From Botryotinia globosa (taxonomy: Eukaryota; Ascomycota; Leotiomycetes; Helotiales; Sclerotiniaceae), in NCBI GenBank assembly GCA_014898425.1, contig RCSZ01000004.1, positions 1,922,001 to 1,986,000 of the forward strand: a DNA stretch of 64,000 nt, written 5' to 3'. Shown piece by piece: positions 13,213 to 23,342 of this stretch. Under the pieces are notes generated by a model that was not told the origin of the DNA, searched no databases, and saw only the letters and a program-made list of their open reading frames with translations. Position 1 is the stretch's first letter. Every line of letters begins with the position of its first letter. The translations under genes were made by a program, and so were the position numbers.

Positions 13213-14147
13213 GAGGTTTATCTTTTTAATAATCTTGCCGTTCGCAAGAGCTGAAGGTATATAGATACGAAAAAAGAGAATCTTGCTTAGTGAGATTTGA
13301 TTCAAACAATCTAATTGATTTGATTCAAGTAATCTGATTAACTCGATTTTCTTGGTATTATAGTTATAGTACAACTCCTTAAACTTTTTTAATGAAATTA
13401 TTTAAATTAGTTTATTCAAGTTAATATGAATTGAATATGAAAAGAAAAGTGATAATTATATAGAAAAAGCTAAGAGTTTTCAAATAATATAATTTTTATA
13501 ATACTAACTTTAAAACTAAGGGTTTTATAAAGGATTGAAATTAAAATAATATAAATTTTATAATATAAAATTCTAAGCTTTTTTAATGAAATAATTTAAA
13601 TTAGTTTATTCAAGCTAATATGAATTGAATAAAAAAAAAGAAAAATAATAATTATATAGAAGAAATTAAAGGCTTTAAAATAATATATTTTGTATAATAT
13701 TAGCTTCAAAACTAAAAGTTTTTCAAAAGATTGAAGTTTAATTAATATAGATATAACTAGAGTTTATATAGTCAATTAAAAAGGGTTTATATCAAATATA
13801 ATAGCTCTAATATTAATAAAAATTATTTTCATATTATAGCTTTCGTGATTCAATAATATAATTAATAATTTGAAATAATATAACCCATTAAAATCTGAAT
13901 AAAATTAAAAAATCTGAATAAAATTAAAAAATCTAAATAAAATAAAAAATCTAAATAAAATAAAAAATTTAAATAAAATTAAAAAATCTGAATAAAATTA
14001 AATAAAAAAAGTAATATAATGAGGTAAACCAACTTCGTATACAAGCCTTAATAAAATTTATTTTTTTAGATTTTTATAAATATAAATATAATTATATAAT
14101 ACTTTCTCAAAAAGCAAGGGGTCCGGGGGCTCGCAGGCCCCTGGTAT
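13213..14147 (+). mobile_element. Non-autonomous element with 3' hairpin (copy 1), nested in Copia
   Basis: About 935 bp, recognised because a second copy occurs at 42056-42435 plus 49040-49413 (split by the Gypsy element). It starts near GGAGGTTTATCTTTTTAAT. It contains a roughly 180-bp imperfect tandem duplication (about 13395-13560 and 13575-13740) and a run of six 18-19 bp units (13891-14007). It ends AAGCAAGGGG...GGCCCCTGG. The 3' end forms a short G/C hairpin (AGGGGTC / GGCCCCT) immediately followed by CTGG and T, reminiscent of a Helitron CTRR terminus. GAGGTAAACC near 14020 is the inverted copy of GGTTTACCTC seen at the other end in copy 2, so a TIR origin is the alternative. No open frame. 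Confidence 0.55.
13891..14007 (+). repeat. Tandem 18-19 bp repeat inside the hairpin-ended element
   Basis: About six units of the form AATCTGAATAAAATTAAAA, some with G changed to A. The same array recurs at about 49178-49275 in the other copy, so it belongs to the element rather than to the site. Confidence 0.75.
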
Positions 14148-14575
14148 AATAATATCAATATTTATTTATATTTGTATAAGATCTATATTATTCAAATCCA
14201 ATTTTTTTTTAAAAAATATAGAATTCATATTATACGAGAATCATTCAAAAATCAGGAGAATTATTTTTAAATAAAAATATTCGATATTATATTATATCAA
14301 TAAGATTTGTTATATTATATATATAAAAATATAATAAATACAAATAAAATCGATTCAAAATCAAATTATTATAAAGAAATCAATTATAATTAGAATTATT
14401 TTTTTAATATATAATTCGAAAAAGATAATATAAAGAATATAATAATTCAATTCTTCTATACAAATTGTATATAAACTCTATTTAATACAATCTTATTCGT
14501 TTTTTTTAAATAATATCTCTTTTCATTTAATTTAACCTTATTATTTTATAATTAAGTTGTTTAATTATTAATTAG

Positions 14576-14745
14576 TATTAGATTGATTTATTAAAGAATT
14601 ATATTAGATTCAATTATATTATAATTCTATCTACTCCCTTTATAGAAAGAGACATTATTAAGCTATATATGCGTTTTATTTTATATATACAATTTGTATA
14701 TAAGTGGAAGAGAACGTGACACGTTCTCAGTCACGTGTTCCAACA
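14576..14745 (-). repeat. 5' LTR of the Copia element
   Basis: 170 bp partner of 6825-6994. On the minus strand it begins TGTTGGAACACGTGACTGAG, a normal-looking LTR start. Its other end is mutated (TATTAG for TGTTGG). The following AACAT is the target-site duplication. Confidence 0.85.
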
Positions 14746-14750
14746 AACAT

Positions 14751-15171
14751 AAATATAGATTATTTGTATAATTGAAATATAATTAGAACTTCCGTATGAA
14801 GAATTTGATAAGATATAGTATATAAGAAACCAATAGAAACTTTTTATTTTTATGATATATTATATATCATCTTATAATTAAATATAATAAAATTTTCGGG
14901 ATAAACTCTAATTAATTCATTAAAAAGAAAAATCTATTAACTTAATTAAAGATACAGATTACCCCTATTTAATTATTTTATTAAAAATTTAATATTTAAA
15001 TAGAATATTATAATCCTTTTGTATATCTATAATTATTACAATTATCATAATTATTATTAATTTTTGTAATATCATTGTTTCAAGATTCTAAATAAAATTA
15101 ATAATTGAATCTAAAATTATTTGATATATAAAAATATTATTATATTAAAAACTACGAATAGTCTAAACAAA
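14751..15171. other. AT-rich DNA, nothing recognised
   Basis: Intervening AT-rich sequence between the Copia 5' LTR and a lone MITE terminus. No open frame or repeat was identified. Confidence 0.5.
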
Positions 15172-15262
15172 AGCTTAACCACTCTACTTTCGGGCCACCT
15201 CTATTTTGGGCCACTTTTTTACACCAAAAATTACTTTTTTGGTTTATCAATATCTCTACCTT
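15172..15262 (+). repeat. Solo terminus of the long-TIR MITE family
   Basis: Matches about the first 90 bp of the element at 1522-2337: CTACTTTCGGGCCACCTCTA, then the shared ACACCAAAAATTACTTTTTT block and TATCAATATCTCTACC. The similarity stops abruptly near 15262, and no opposite arm was found nearby. It is therefore a truncated copy or a junction with another sequence. Confidence 0.7.
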
Positions 15263-15530
15263 AATGGCAGCTATGAGTACAGGTTACAATACTTCTATTA
15301 TATTTGTATCGTACTGGAATTACAAACATAATATTTTAATAGAATATAATATCTTAATTGTAATTGATTTTGAATATAATACAAATACTTCTTAATAATA
15401 TTTAAATAATACTTTTATTATATCCGATTTTTGAATAATATTTGAAAATATATATTATAATATATTCTAAATCAATATATTAAATAACCTCAATAATAAA
15501 ACCTTAAATAATTTAAAAAAAAATCTATAA

Positions 15531-15600
15531 ATTGATATATTATAATTGATATATTATAATTGATATATTATAATTGATATATTATAATTAATATATCACA
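15531..15600. repeat. 14-bp tandem repeat
   Basis: Five head-to-tail copies of ATTGATATATTATA, the last with G changed to A. Likely a simple expansion in AT-rich DNA. Confidence 0.85.
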
Positions 15601-17306
15601 ATTAAAAAACTAATTATACTAATTAAATTTCTAAAAAATAAATTTCAAATTTTAATTTCTAATATATAAATCTTTACAATTTTAATAAATACAATTTAAT
15701 TCTAATGTCTATTTCCAATATTTTACCTTAAATCAACCCTTAATTTTCTTTTACTCTTTTAATTTTTAATGTCTTAATCTCATAATAATTAAACTTTACC
15801 GCCCCAATTTCTAGAATTTTAATAAAACCTCAACTTCTAAAATCAAGCTATATAAATAATCTCTCTTCCATTTCCTTATCCTTACTTCTATAACCCCCAA
15901 ATCATAAAAATATAATTATCCAATTAATTAATATCAATTTATTTTCTATATTTCTAATATTCGAAATACATATTAGTTTTACTATAATAACTAATAAACT
16001 AACTATTATTTCTAAATTTACAAATTTATATACAACAAAATCTAAAATTAAATTAAAACATTTATAATCCAAATTAATAAAATAATTACAAAAGTTCAGT
16101 ATCTATTTATTACCAAATATTAATATACATATAGATTTTTAATTCAGCCTATTGTTAGTTTCTTGAATATAATAAATTTAATAAGATTATTTTGAATAAT
16201 CATAATCTAATAATCTAAAGTTTTAAATATATAAATTAATTATTAAAAAAATTTCTTTAATAAAATTCAATTATTTATAATGAAAATATATATATATTAA
16301 TAATATAAATACATAATAATCATAAAATATGTTCTATAGATCATATATAATAAGTTATTTCATATTATACATAAATAAAAATTATTAAAATTTAAATATA
16401 TAAAATCTAATAAATATAAAGTATTATAAATAGTTTTTAATAACTCTGAAAATATAACTCAAAATATCATAAAATACTTAAAATACAATTTAAGTAGTAA
16501 AAAGATATTTGAAACAATTTTAATACTTATATAATTTTAAAAAATAGTTACTTTGGATAGTATTATAAAAAAAATATAAAGAATATATTGAAAATTATTA
16601 AAATATATTATTCCCAAAATATTTAAATCAAGATTTGAATTATTAAATATTAAAATGATTCAATATAAGATATAACAAATTATAGTAATATATATTAGTT
16701 TTTGAAAGATATGAAAATCATTTTATAAATATAAATAATCATTTCGAAATTAATATACTCTTAATTTTATTATTGTCAAAATCCCCGAATTTATTAATAG
16801 TTTTATATTTTTGAATAGATTTAGTTTATATATTATATAATTGAATAATATATAATTACAAAATATATTCCAAATCGAATGATTTTTAATTATATAATAC
16901 TCAATAATTTAATTATTTCGAATCATTTGATTATAAAATAATTTTGTAATTCAATACTATGAAATCCTAATATTTAGAAAAAGTTTTTTATTTTTTAGAT
17001 TTGATATTATTATATCTTAATGGTAAATGTTTAATAATTATTAAAACAATAATATCATTTAATATTTATTTTGAATTCAAAGGCTTTTTCTAAATATATT
17101 AAATATTATTTAGAAATCATTAAAAAGTATTATATAAATATATATAGAATTCTTATAGAAATTATAAAATAATAAGAATAGAGCTTATTATAAAGGATTA
17201 TGAATTATTAAATAGAATATAAAATCAATAATTATAAATATTTATATTTAATAAAAAAGATATATAGAGTTGGAATTCTTTATGTTTTCTTTAACTTTCA
17301 ATTGTA
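15601..17306. other. AT-rich DNA with strong strand asymmetry, no gene
   Basis: No gene recognised. About 15600-16000 is unusual: C is still common but G is almost absent on the plus strand (in the line starting 15781, about 14 C against 2 G). This suggests that G-to-A changes were confined to one strand. The remainder to 17.3 kb is near-pure A/T. Confidence 0.5.
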
Positions 17307-17816
17307 AGAATTCTGGCATCTGCTCACCGCACCTCTGTGACAAATGTGATAAAATCCCTACAAAAATGAGGTTTTTCTATATAAATTATTATATTGAATA
17401 TTTCAATTAAATCTTTATATTTTCTTTTTTAAAAAATCGAAAATAATAAATAATTGAAATCAAAATATAAAAAATTGTTTGAAATATTTTTTATTATTTT
17501 TGTTGAATAATTATATAATATTGAAATCGAATTTTTTTAAAAATTCTAATATGTAACGTTTTCCCTATATAAAATAAGCGATTTTTTATCAAAATTTAGA
17601 ATTTTCAATTTTAACCCTTTCAAATTCTATTTCAAAAAATAAATAAAAATATTTTATTTATTTTTTTATAAAATTTGATTAATTAAATAACATTTTTTAA
17701 AAAAAAATCTAATTTATCTTTTATATTAAGAAATAAACTAGGGTATAAAAAATTGAATAATCCTACATTTTAGCTGGAAAAGCGTTACATATGCGGTGAG
17801 GAGAAGCCAGAACTCT
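17307..17816. mobile_element. 510-bp MITE with about 25-bp TIRs, TA target site
   Basis: The ends are inverted copies: AGAATTCTGGCATCTGCTCA on the left, and AGAGTTCTGGCTTCTCCTCA on the right read from the opposite strand, continuing CCGCA. TA flanks both ends (17305-17306 and 17817-17818). The interior is AT-rich with no transposase frame. The ends keep near-normal composition while the interior is A/T-saturated. Family by TA duplication: Tc1/mariner-like, non-autonomous. Confidence 0.8.
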
Positions 17817-17818
17817 TA

Positions 17819-18948
17819 TATTTTTAGATTTCAACATTTTATTAAGAATTATATAAAGTTTTCTTTTTAATTTTTTAATATAAGAAAGTTATTACAAATT
17901 GAAATAAAAAAGGAATTTAAATTTTCAATTTTTTTTTGAAAATCCTTGAAATAAACGAATTTATTCTTTCAAAAATAATAATTTTTATTAATGCTCTTAT
18001 TTCAAATTTATATAAAAATCCATAAAAATAATAGAATTTAAAAGATATACTTTTACTTAATGAAATATCAAATTTCCAATATTGAACTATGTTAATTAAT
18101 TGAATTATTGATAATAATAAAAAGTAATGAAAAATAAGCACTTTTTTCATTTTATTAATTTTAATAGCTTTTATTTTATTCAATTTGATTTCAATTCTTT
18201 TAAAATTCTAATATAATATAGTTATTATATTAATTTGTTAGAAGATTATTGATAATAGTGTTGTTTATAAAAACGTTTTTAGAATAATAAAATAAAAGTT
18301 TCTACTTTATTCACTATATTATTAATTATAATATTATCTATAGATGAATAAAAGGATTAAAGTTAAAAATATATTTCACATCAATTTATAGTTTTATAAA
18401 ATCTTTTATTGTTTTGATTTTATTTCTAATTTTCTTTGTAATATTTTAAAAGTCTTATTAACAATAAAACTATCTTTATTCTATTCAAATCTAAACAATT
18501 TTTAAAAACTATATTTAATAATTTAAGCCAATATAATAATTCTTTTTAATAAAGATTTATATAAACAAAATATTAAAAGAATTAAATTTAAAAGATAATC
18601 TATCTAATGAATAGATTTTCCGAATACTCTAATACAATCCACATTATTAGCCAATATTTTCGATTAGCTTATTATTATAATAAATAATATAAATATTACA
18701 TTAAAATATATTATATCATATAAGTTTTTTGAAATAATATTTCTGAATATATTTATTTCAGAAAATTAAAGATATTATTCTAAAATATATTCAACAAAAA
18801 ATAGTTTGATATAAATTATACTTATATTAAATATACTTTCTTCAAACTTTGAGTAATATAAATAGATTTGAAATAAGTATTTTAATAACAATAATAAGAT
18901 ATTGTAATAACAAAATATATTATCAATATATTAATATTTTATTTGAAT
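17819..18948. other. AT-rich DNA, nothing recognised
   Basis: Low-complexity AT-rich sequence. A lysine/isoleucine-rich 88-codon frame on the minus strand (17917-18183) has no recognisable domain and typical RIP composition, so I do not call it a gene. Confidence 0.5.
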
Positions 18949-19140
18949 TAATATTTTATTAGAATTAATCTAGTATTCAGTAAATATAATATTTGATCAA
19001 ATATATTGAATTCAATATTTCCAATTCCTAATATTTTATTAAATCTAATCTAGTATTCAATAAATACAATATTTGATCAAATATATTGAACTCAATATTT
19101 TCAATTCCTAATATTTTATTGAATTCAATTTTACATTTAG
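18949..19140. repeat. 80-bp tandem repeat at the isochore edge
   Basis: ATATTTTATT anchors recur at 18951, 19031 and 19111, giving an exact 80-bp period and about 2.3 units. Units share CTAGTATTCA.TAAAT.AATA and GATCAAATATATTGAA. The array ends about 50 bp before base composition switches to normal at about 19190. Confidence 0.85.
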
Positions 19141-19189
19141 TAAACATCATATTAGGCTAATATATTAGTTTAATATCAAAAAAAAATCG

Positions 19190-19724
19190 ATCCGAACAGG
19201 CCTTTAGCTATATTCGATATCTGATATCACGATTCAACTACTTTGGGCTAAAGCCTTAGAAGGTCCAATCATTATCTAGGCAAGCCAACATCTGCATCAA
19301 AGTAAATGACACGATTGAGAGAAAGAAAAGTTCGGCAGGTGGAGTTGTCTGAGTATGCCATGTTTGTATTGTTTTCCCACGAAGTATGACAAATCCTAGT
19401 GATAAGATCAATGTCCACGGTAAGACAGTACTTGCGGAAAAAGTACCCCTCCAACGCTCCGTCACCGACCAAAGAAAGCTCAACCATCTGAAACTAATAG
19501 TAAGTGAGGTCGTTACTTTGTTGCCCCGTCTTTAATGTTTAACATGCACAGCCCAATCTTCTCCATCCTGGCTACCGTATAACATGCAGCGAGAGAGGAT
19601 ATCCCTCTAAAGCCAAGCATTGTCGAGACTATTCCATTGTCAGCATTCCGGCTCTCTTCGCGCCAAATGATGGTTATTCATCAACCGCGATGACGTAGTA
19701 CTCACCGACAATCATTGACCATAA
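19190..19724. other. Isochore boundary and unassigned sequence
   Basis: Base composition changes sharply to normal at about 19190. Two overlapping minus-strand frames of 71-75 codons (19256-19487) have normal composition but no recognisable domain, and I found no convincing splice to a larger gene. The stretch is probably 3' flank of the adjacent gene, possibly with a gene fragment truncated by the isochore. Confidence 0.4.
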
Positions 19725-20380
19725 TCACTCCTCATTCTCGACTCCTAGTTCAGCGGCAGATTGATCATTACTTTCTTTCTTGACCCGCTTCGATTGAGTC
19801 TTTGAGGGCGTTCCCTCCTCCTCATTCTGTTGTCCCTCCTCAATAGAAGCAGCCTTGGACTTGCGTTTCTTGACAGAAGTGGCAGCAGGAGTGGTGCTGG
19901 TGGAAGCAGAGGGAGAGCTGGTGCGAGATTCTTTTCTGATCTTCTGGAAATGTTGTCTATCATTACTTGGTCAGTCTTCGTGTAAGAATTGTTCCAGAAG
20001 GGCCGTGATAGAGATAGAATTGCTGCGATTCAAGGAAGCCAGCAATCATGTAGATGGAGATATATGCGGGTGATGATTCCAGGATAGTAATGTGTGGTCG
20101 TTGAGAAACGAAACACTTCACTTCAGTTTCGATTGGAGGGAGACGATTCAAATCGAAACAACGACCAGAATCTTTGATATAAGTCGAGGAACACACATAG
20201 ACGGCGGATAAGATATGAAACAAACTTCTATACGTACCGGCAAGCCTCCTTGGTAAAAGAATAGCCCTTTTTTTCAAGCCTCTCGGAAATTGAGGGCCAT
20301 TCAATGGCCTTGAGATTATTTCCTTCAATGATAGCCAACAACAAATCCTTGTCAGCCCTATGATCCCACTGAGAAGGCAT
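19725..20380 (-). CDS. Small Myb/SANT-like DNA-binding protein
   Basis: Two exons: 20238-20380 and 19725-19956 (donor GTACGT, acceptor ATAG; 281-bp intron), giving 124 residues. Residues about 3-54 (SQWDHRADKDLLLAI...IEWPSI, then EACRQHFQKIRK) match the short Myb/SANT-like helix bundle common in ascomycetes. The bundle has W, D and L at the usual positions and a basic last helix crossing the intron. The C-terminal half is low-complexity Ser/Thr/Ala-rich with a basic VKKRKSK patch (possible nuclear signal) and an acidic tail. The start ATG at 20380 begins the domain directly. An in-frame upstream ATG near 20677 would add a Q/K/R repeat tract and is less likely. Nuclear role is inferred; the target is unknown. 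Confidence 0.75.
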
Positions 20381-20427
20381 AATTGATGGATGAGTGCGAG
20401 ATTGGAAGTTGGAAGTTGGAAGTTGGT

Positions 20428-20442
20428 CTTGTTTTTGTTTTT

Positions 20443-20477
<35 letters not shown>

Positions 20478-20489
20478 TGTTTTTGTTTT

Positions 20490-20525
<36 letters not shown>
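20428..20525. repeat. Compound microsatellite (TTTTYG)n-(CTG)n
   Basis: About nine to ten six-base units of TTTTTG or TTTTCG (plus strand), followed directly by about eleven CTG triplets. It lies just upstream of the Myb-like gene start at 20380, in its 5' UTR. It is in frame with that gene, so translation from an upstream start would encode a poly-Q stretch followed by alternating K/R and K/Q. Confidence 0.9.
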
Positions 20526-20527
<2 letters not shown>

Positions 20528-20701
20528 GGGTTTGTAGATGGATGAAGTTGACGGGTTGGGAAGAAGATGGGTGGAGGATAGAAACAAAATTGAGAAAGAT
20601 TGTGGAGAGATTGTGGAGAGATACATCATAAGAGAATAGTGAATTTCAAAATAAAATAAAATAAAATAAAATGACATGATTTCTGCAAGTGAATGAATCA
20701 A

Positions 20702-21905
20702 GAAAGTAGCATCGAGTACCTAGGTAGGTAGATAGATACAGAGGGAACTAGACCTAGGTATATGCAAGACCTTCCAAGGTTGTGATAGATGTTCTTGAAG
20801 AGTTTCTAGAATTCAACTTACAACTTCAACAATTTTCATCTTCATCTTTCATTCATCTAAAAGTTACAATTCACCAGTCTTTGATCATCTTCATACCTAC
20901 ACCTACACAGTACGTAGCTCAATCTACGTAGCTCACCTGGGCAATCTTCACATTCTTTTGTCTACCGAGGTGGGTAGCATGTAGCATTCATGCAATCAGA
21001 CGATATTGAGTGAGGCAAAGCAACTGTGGCATGGAAGCAGGGCTGGGAACTAATGCAAATAACCACAACGTCCTCAATCATAATTCATAGATAGCATCGT
21101 CAAAAGTAAATGGATGTAACCTTATCAAACACCTCAAAGAGTGTTTGTTCCCGTGTTGTGCGTGTCTCAGGTATTGCTTTATCATCAAACAACCACTTGG
21201 CTATCCTCACGACTCACGAGTCACGACACTCTTGCTTTTTCCATTCATTCAAGCTACCTATAGTACCTCATTATACATAAAAAGAAAAGGAAAGCCACCT
21301 CATCTATCTTTTGTTTGATAGTTCATTCAAGCCCTGGGGTTGTATTCATACATCTACCGAAAAGGGGTTCGAGCGGTGGTCGTAATCACCGTGCCACATA
21401 TTAGCAGATTGAATGTCCTTTCTGATATCTTCATCTTCCCGTCCTTTCAGATCATTGATTGACTTCACACATCCTTACCCAAAAGTAATATCTGTGTGCA
21501 GTTCAATAGAATATCAAATGTTCTCAAGTTTCCTTTCAATAAAATCTGCTTTGAAAATGCACAATTTACTACCAAGCTCCGCGCAAGATTGGTGCATCAA
21601 GATGAATACTTCTATATCTTCCCCTCATAGATCTTCACACGCTTCTTTGCAAATATTCACAACTCCATTCTTGCCTTCAATATTTGTGCTTCTTCGCCTT
21701 CAAAACTAAGACGACTCCAAAACGCCATCTGCTCTCTGTTACGTCAGCGAGGGAAGCATTCATACCCTGCTATCTACGCCAAAAGGCTTCCTAATCCCCT
21801 CAGTCTACCTTCATTGCCCCCTCCTTTGAATACATCGAAGAAACTAGAAGTCACGTATGTTGCCCCTCGGTCATCAAATTGGCTAGTTTTAGAGCAAATC
21901 AAACA
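20702..21905. promoter_or_regulatory. Intergenic region between two divergent Myb-like genes
   Basis: 1.2-kb divergent spacer of normal composition with CT-rich and TACCTACC-type runs and many short frames. None shows a domain or splice-consistent extension. It presumably holds both promoters and 5' UTRs. Confidence 0.4.
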
Positions 21906-22786
21906 ATGACCAATGACGGAGCCATTAATCGCCTGTTGTATGCAATACTTAGTCAAAAATGCCTCAAAGATGTATGAAATCCTCACTTAATGGAAAATCT
22001 CATTGTGCGAGTGGAACACTGACAAGTATTGCGCAGATTGATTGGAATAAAGTAGCGCATGATCCTATTCTTTCTCAAGAAATTACCAACGGTCACGCTG
22101 CTCGAATGCGCTACTCTCGATTCAAGAAACAAATGGACAATGCAACATCATCGCCCGTCCATGCCAGGAAGATTGCTACTCCTCGACGTACCAGGATCGA
22201 GAAGAAAAAATCCGCCAGACGAGAGCCTAAGCTCAAAAATCAGAAGGATATTCTCGATAGCGCAGACCTTGCCTTTCACTTGAAATATGAGTATCAGAAC
22301 GCTCATACACCCCTCTACATCAATACAAGTGACATGGAGACGAATCATAGCAGCTCATTCCCCAAACTAGAAGTCACCAAGAGTGAGCCCACCACACCCA
22401 TCACTCCTCAGCCAAAGATGAAAACCGAGTCCGACTTCTATATCTCCTTCTCCACTCCAGAAGACTCCACCCGTTTCGAAACCTCTTTCTCAATGAACTC
22501 ACCCACATCTCCAAACAGTCTCAACTTCCCTACTCCTGGTGTTGTCAGTTTTAACAGTTCCATGAGCAGCACGGCAAGTCTTAACAACCGTATGACGAAC
22601 GCTTCATTCTTTGATCCGCCTCTTCACGAACAAACTGGATACCAGGAGTCCTTTGGAACCGCGTATCGAGATGAGCAGGGATATTGTTTTGATCCCTGGG
22701 CCCAAAGCGTCAGTGGATACGATACCACCGATTTTCAGGACAGGACTAGGGTATCCAATAGTCCGGACTGCAGTCCAACAATATAA
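21906..22786 (+). CDS. Myb-like DNA-binding protein, 271 residues
   Basis: Exon 1 is 21906-21971 and exon 2 is 22037-22786, with a 65-bp intron (donor GTATGA, branch CTGAC, acceptor GCGCAG). Splicing joins NRLLYAILSQKCLKD to IDWNKVAHDP, restoring the fungal Myb-like fold: first helix, then DWNKVA, then the recognition helix AARMRYSRFKKQM, all within residues about 5-56. An unspliced start at 21959 would lose helix 1, so the spliced model is preferred. A basic stretch follows (PRRTRIEKKKSARR, possible nuclear signal). The rest is Ser/Thr/Pro-rich with TPITP and DSTRFET blocks, looking like an activation or disordered region. Probable transcription factor; targets unknown. Confidence 0.75.
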
Positions 22787-23342
22787 GGGGTTGAACGTCT
22801 AAAAGCAGTTAGAAATATGAAAATAATTCAATATTCCGATGATATTCCACAATTTCAGATGATTTGAATGTGTTAATTGGTTTGGCGATTTGAGAATCTT
22901 CATTTCTAGACTGCAGTCCGGACGATTGAACACCTTGGGTTACAGGCGTGTCACTTCGTTCAAGAGTGAAGAAAACCACGATGATGGTTCTTATGGATTC
23001 TTCTTGAAGTACAGTGTCGCCGAAAATTGGGAAGTGGGGAGTCAGAATAACTTGCTTAGCTTCATTGTGTAATATTTGCTTGTCGATTTGAATCAAATTC
23101 TTTCATTTTGGGATTTTGATACTTTAAGCAAATGAACCATTTTCATCTGAGGATTGCCCTTGACCGCGGATAAGCCCAGAATTTGAAGATAATACATGTT
23201 TGGCTAATCATGCTGTCCCAGAAGTGCAACATCCCCCTCTTCATAGGTTTGTCAATAACGTAACAAAATTAACAATAGTACAAAGTTCTCAAACGATACA
23301 TCCTAGGTCTGTATCATTCAACATTTCAGAGATGAATCCAAG
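22787..23342. other. Convergent intergenic spacer
   Basis: 3' flanks of two convergent genes. Contains one arm (about 22910-22924) of a 15-bp inverted repeat whose partner lies in the end of the upstream gene. No gene was recognised. Confidence 0.5.

Larger units (their letters stand above)
6825..14745 (-). mobile_element. Ty1/Copia LTR retrotransposon, RIP-degraded, with nested insertions
   Basis: Two 170-bp LTRs (6825-6994 and 14576-14745) are bounded by TGTTGG...CCAACA, one or the other end being mutated in each copy. They are flanked by an exact 5-bp duplication AACAT (6820-6824 and 14746-14750). LTR differences are almost all C-to-T or G-to-A. Coding remnants run on the minus strand: a Gag-like fragment at 12539-12736 and a Copia RNase H fragment at 8403-8747, the order expected for an element reading right to left. 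A purine-rich tract follows 6994 (on the minus strand it precedes the 3' LTR). The 7.9 kb length is inflated by two insertions: the TRIM-like unit at 10655-11187 and the hairpin-ended element at about 13213-14147. Confidence 0.85.

Noticed and set aside
17917..18183. 88-codon minus-strand frame in AT-rich DNA
   Set aside because: I/K/F-rich translation typical of random A/T sequence; no motif.
19256..19487. Two overlapping 71-75 codon minus-strand frames
   Set aside because: Normal composition, but no recognisable domain, no splice partner and mutual overlap.
21413..21709. 98-codon plus-strand frame in the divergent spacer
   Set aside because: Ser/Phe-rich with no domain; lies in the promoter region of the Myb-like gene.
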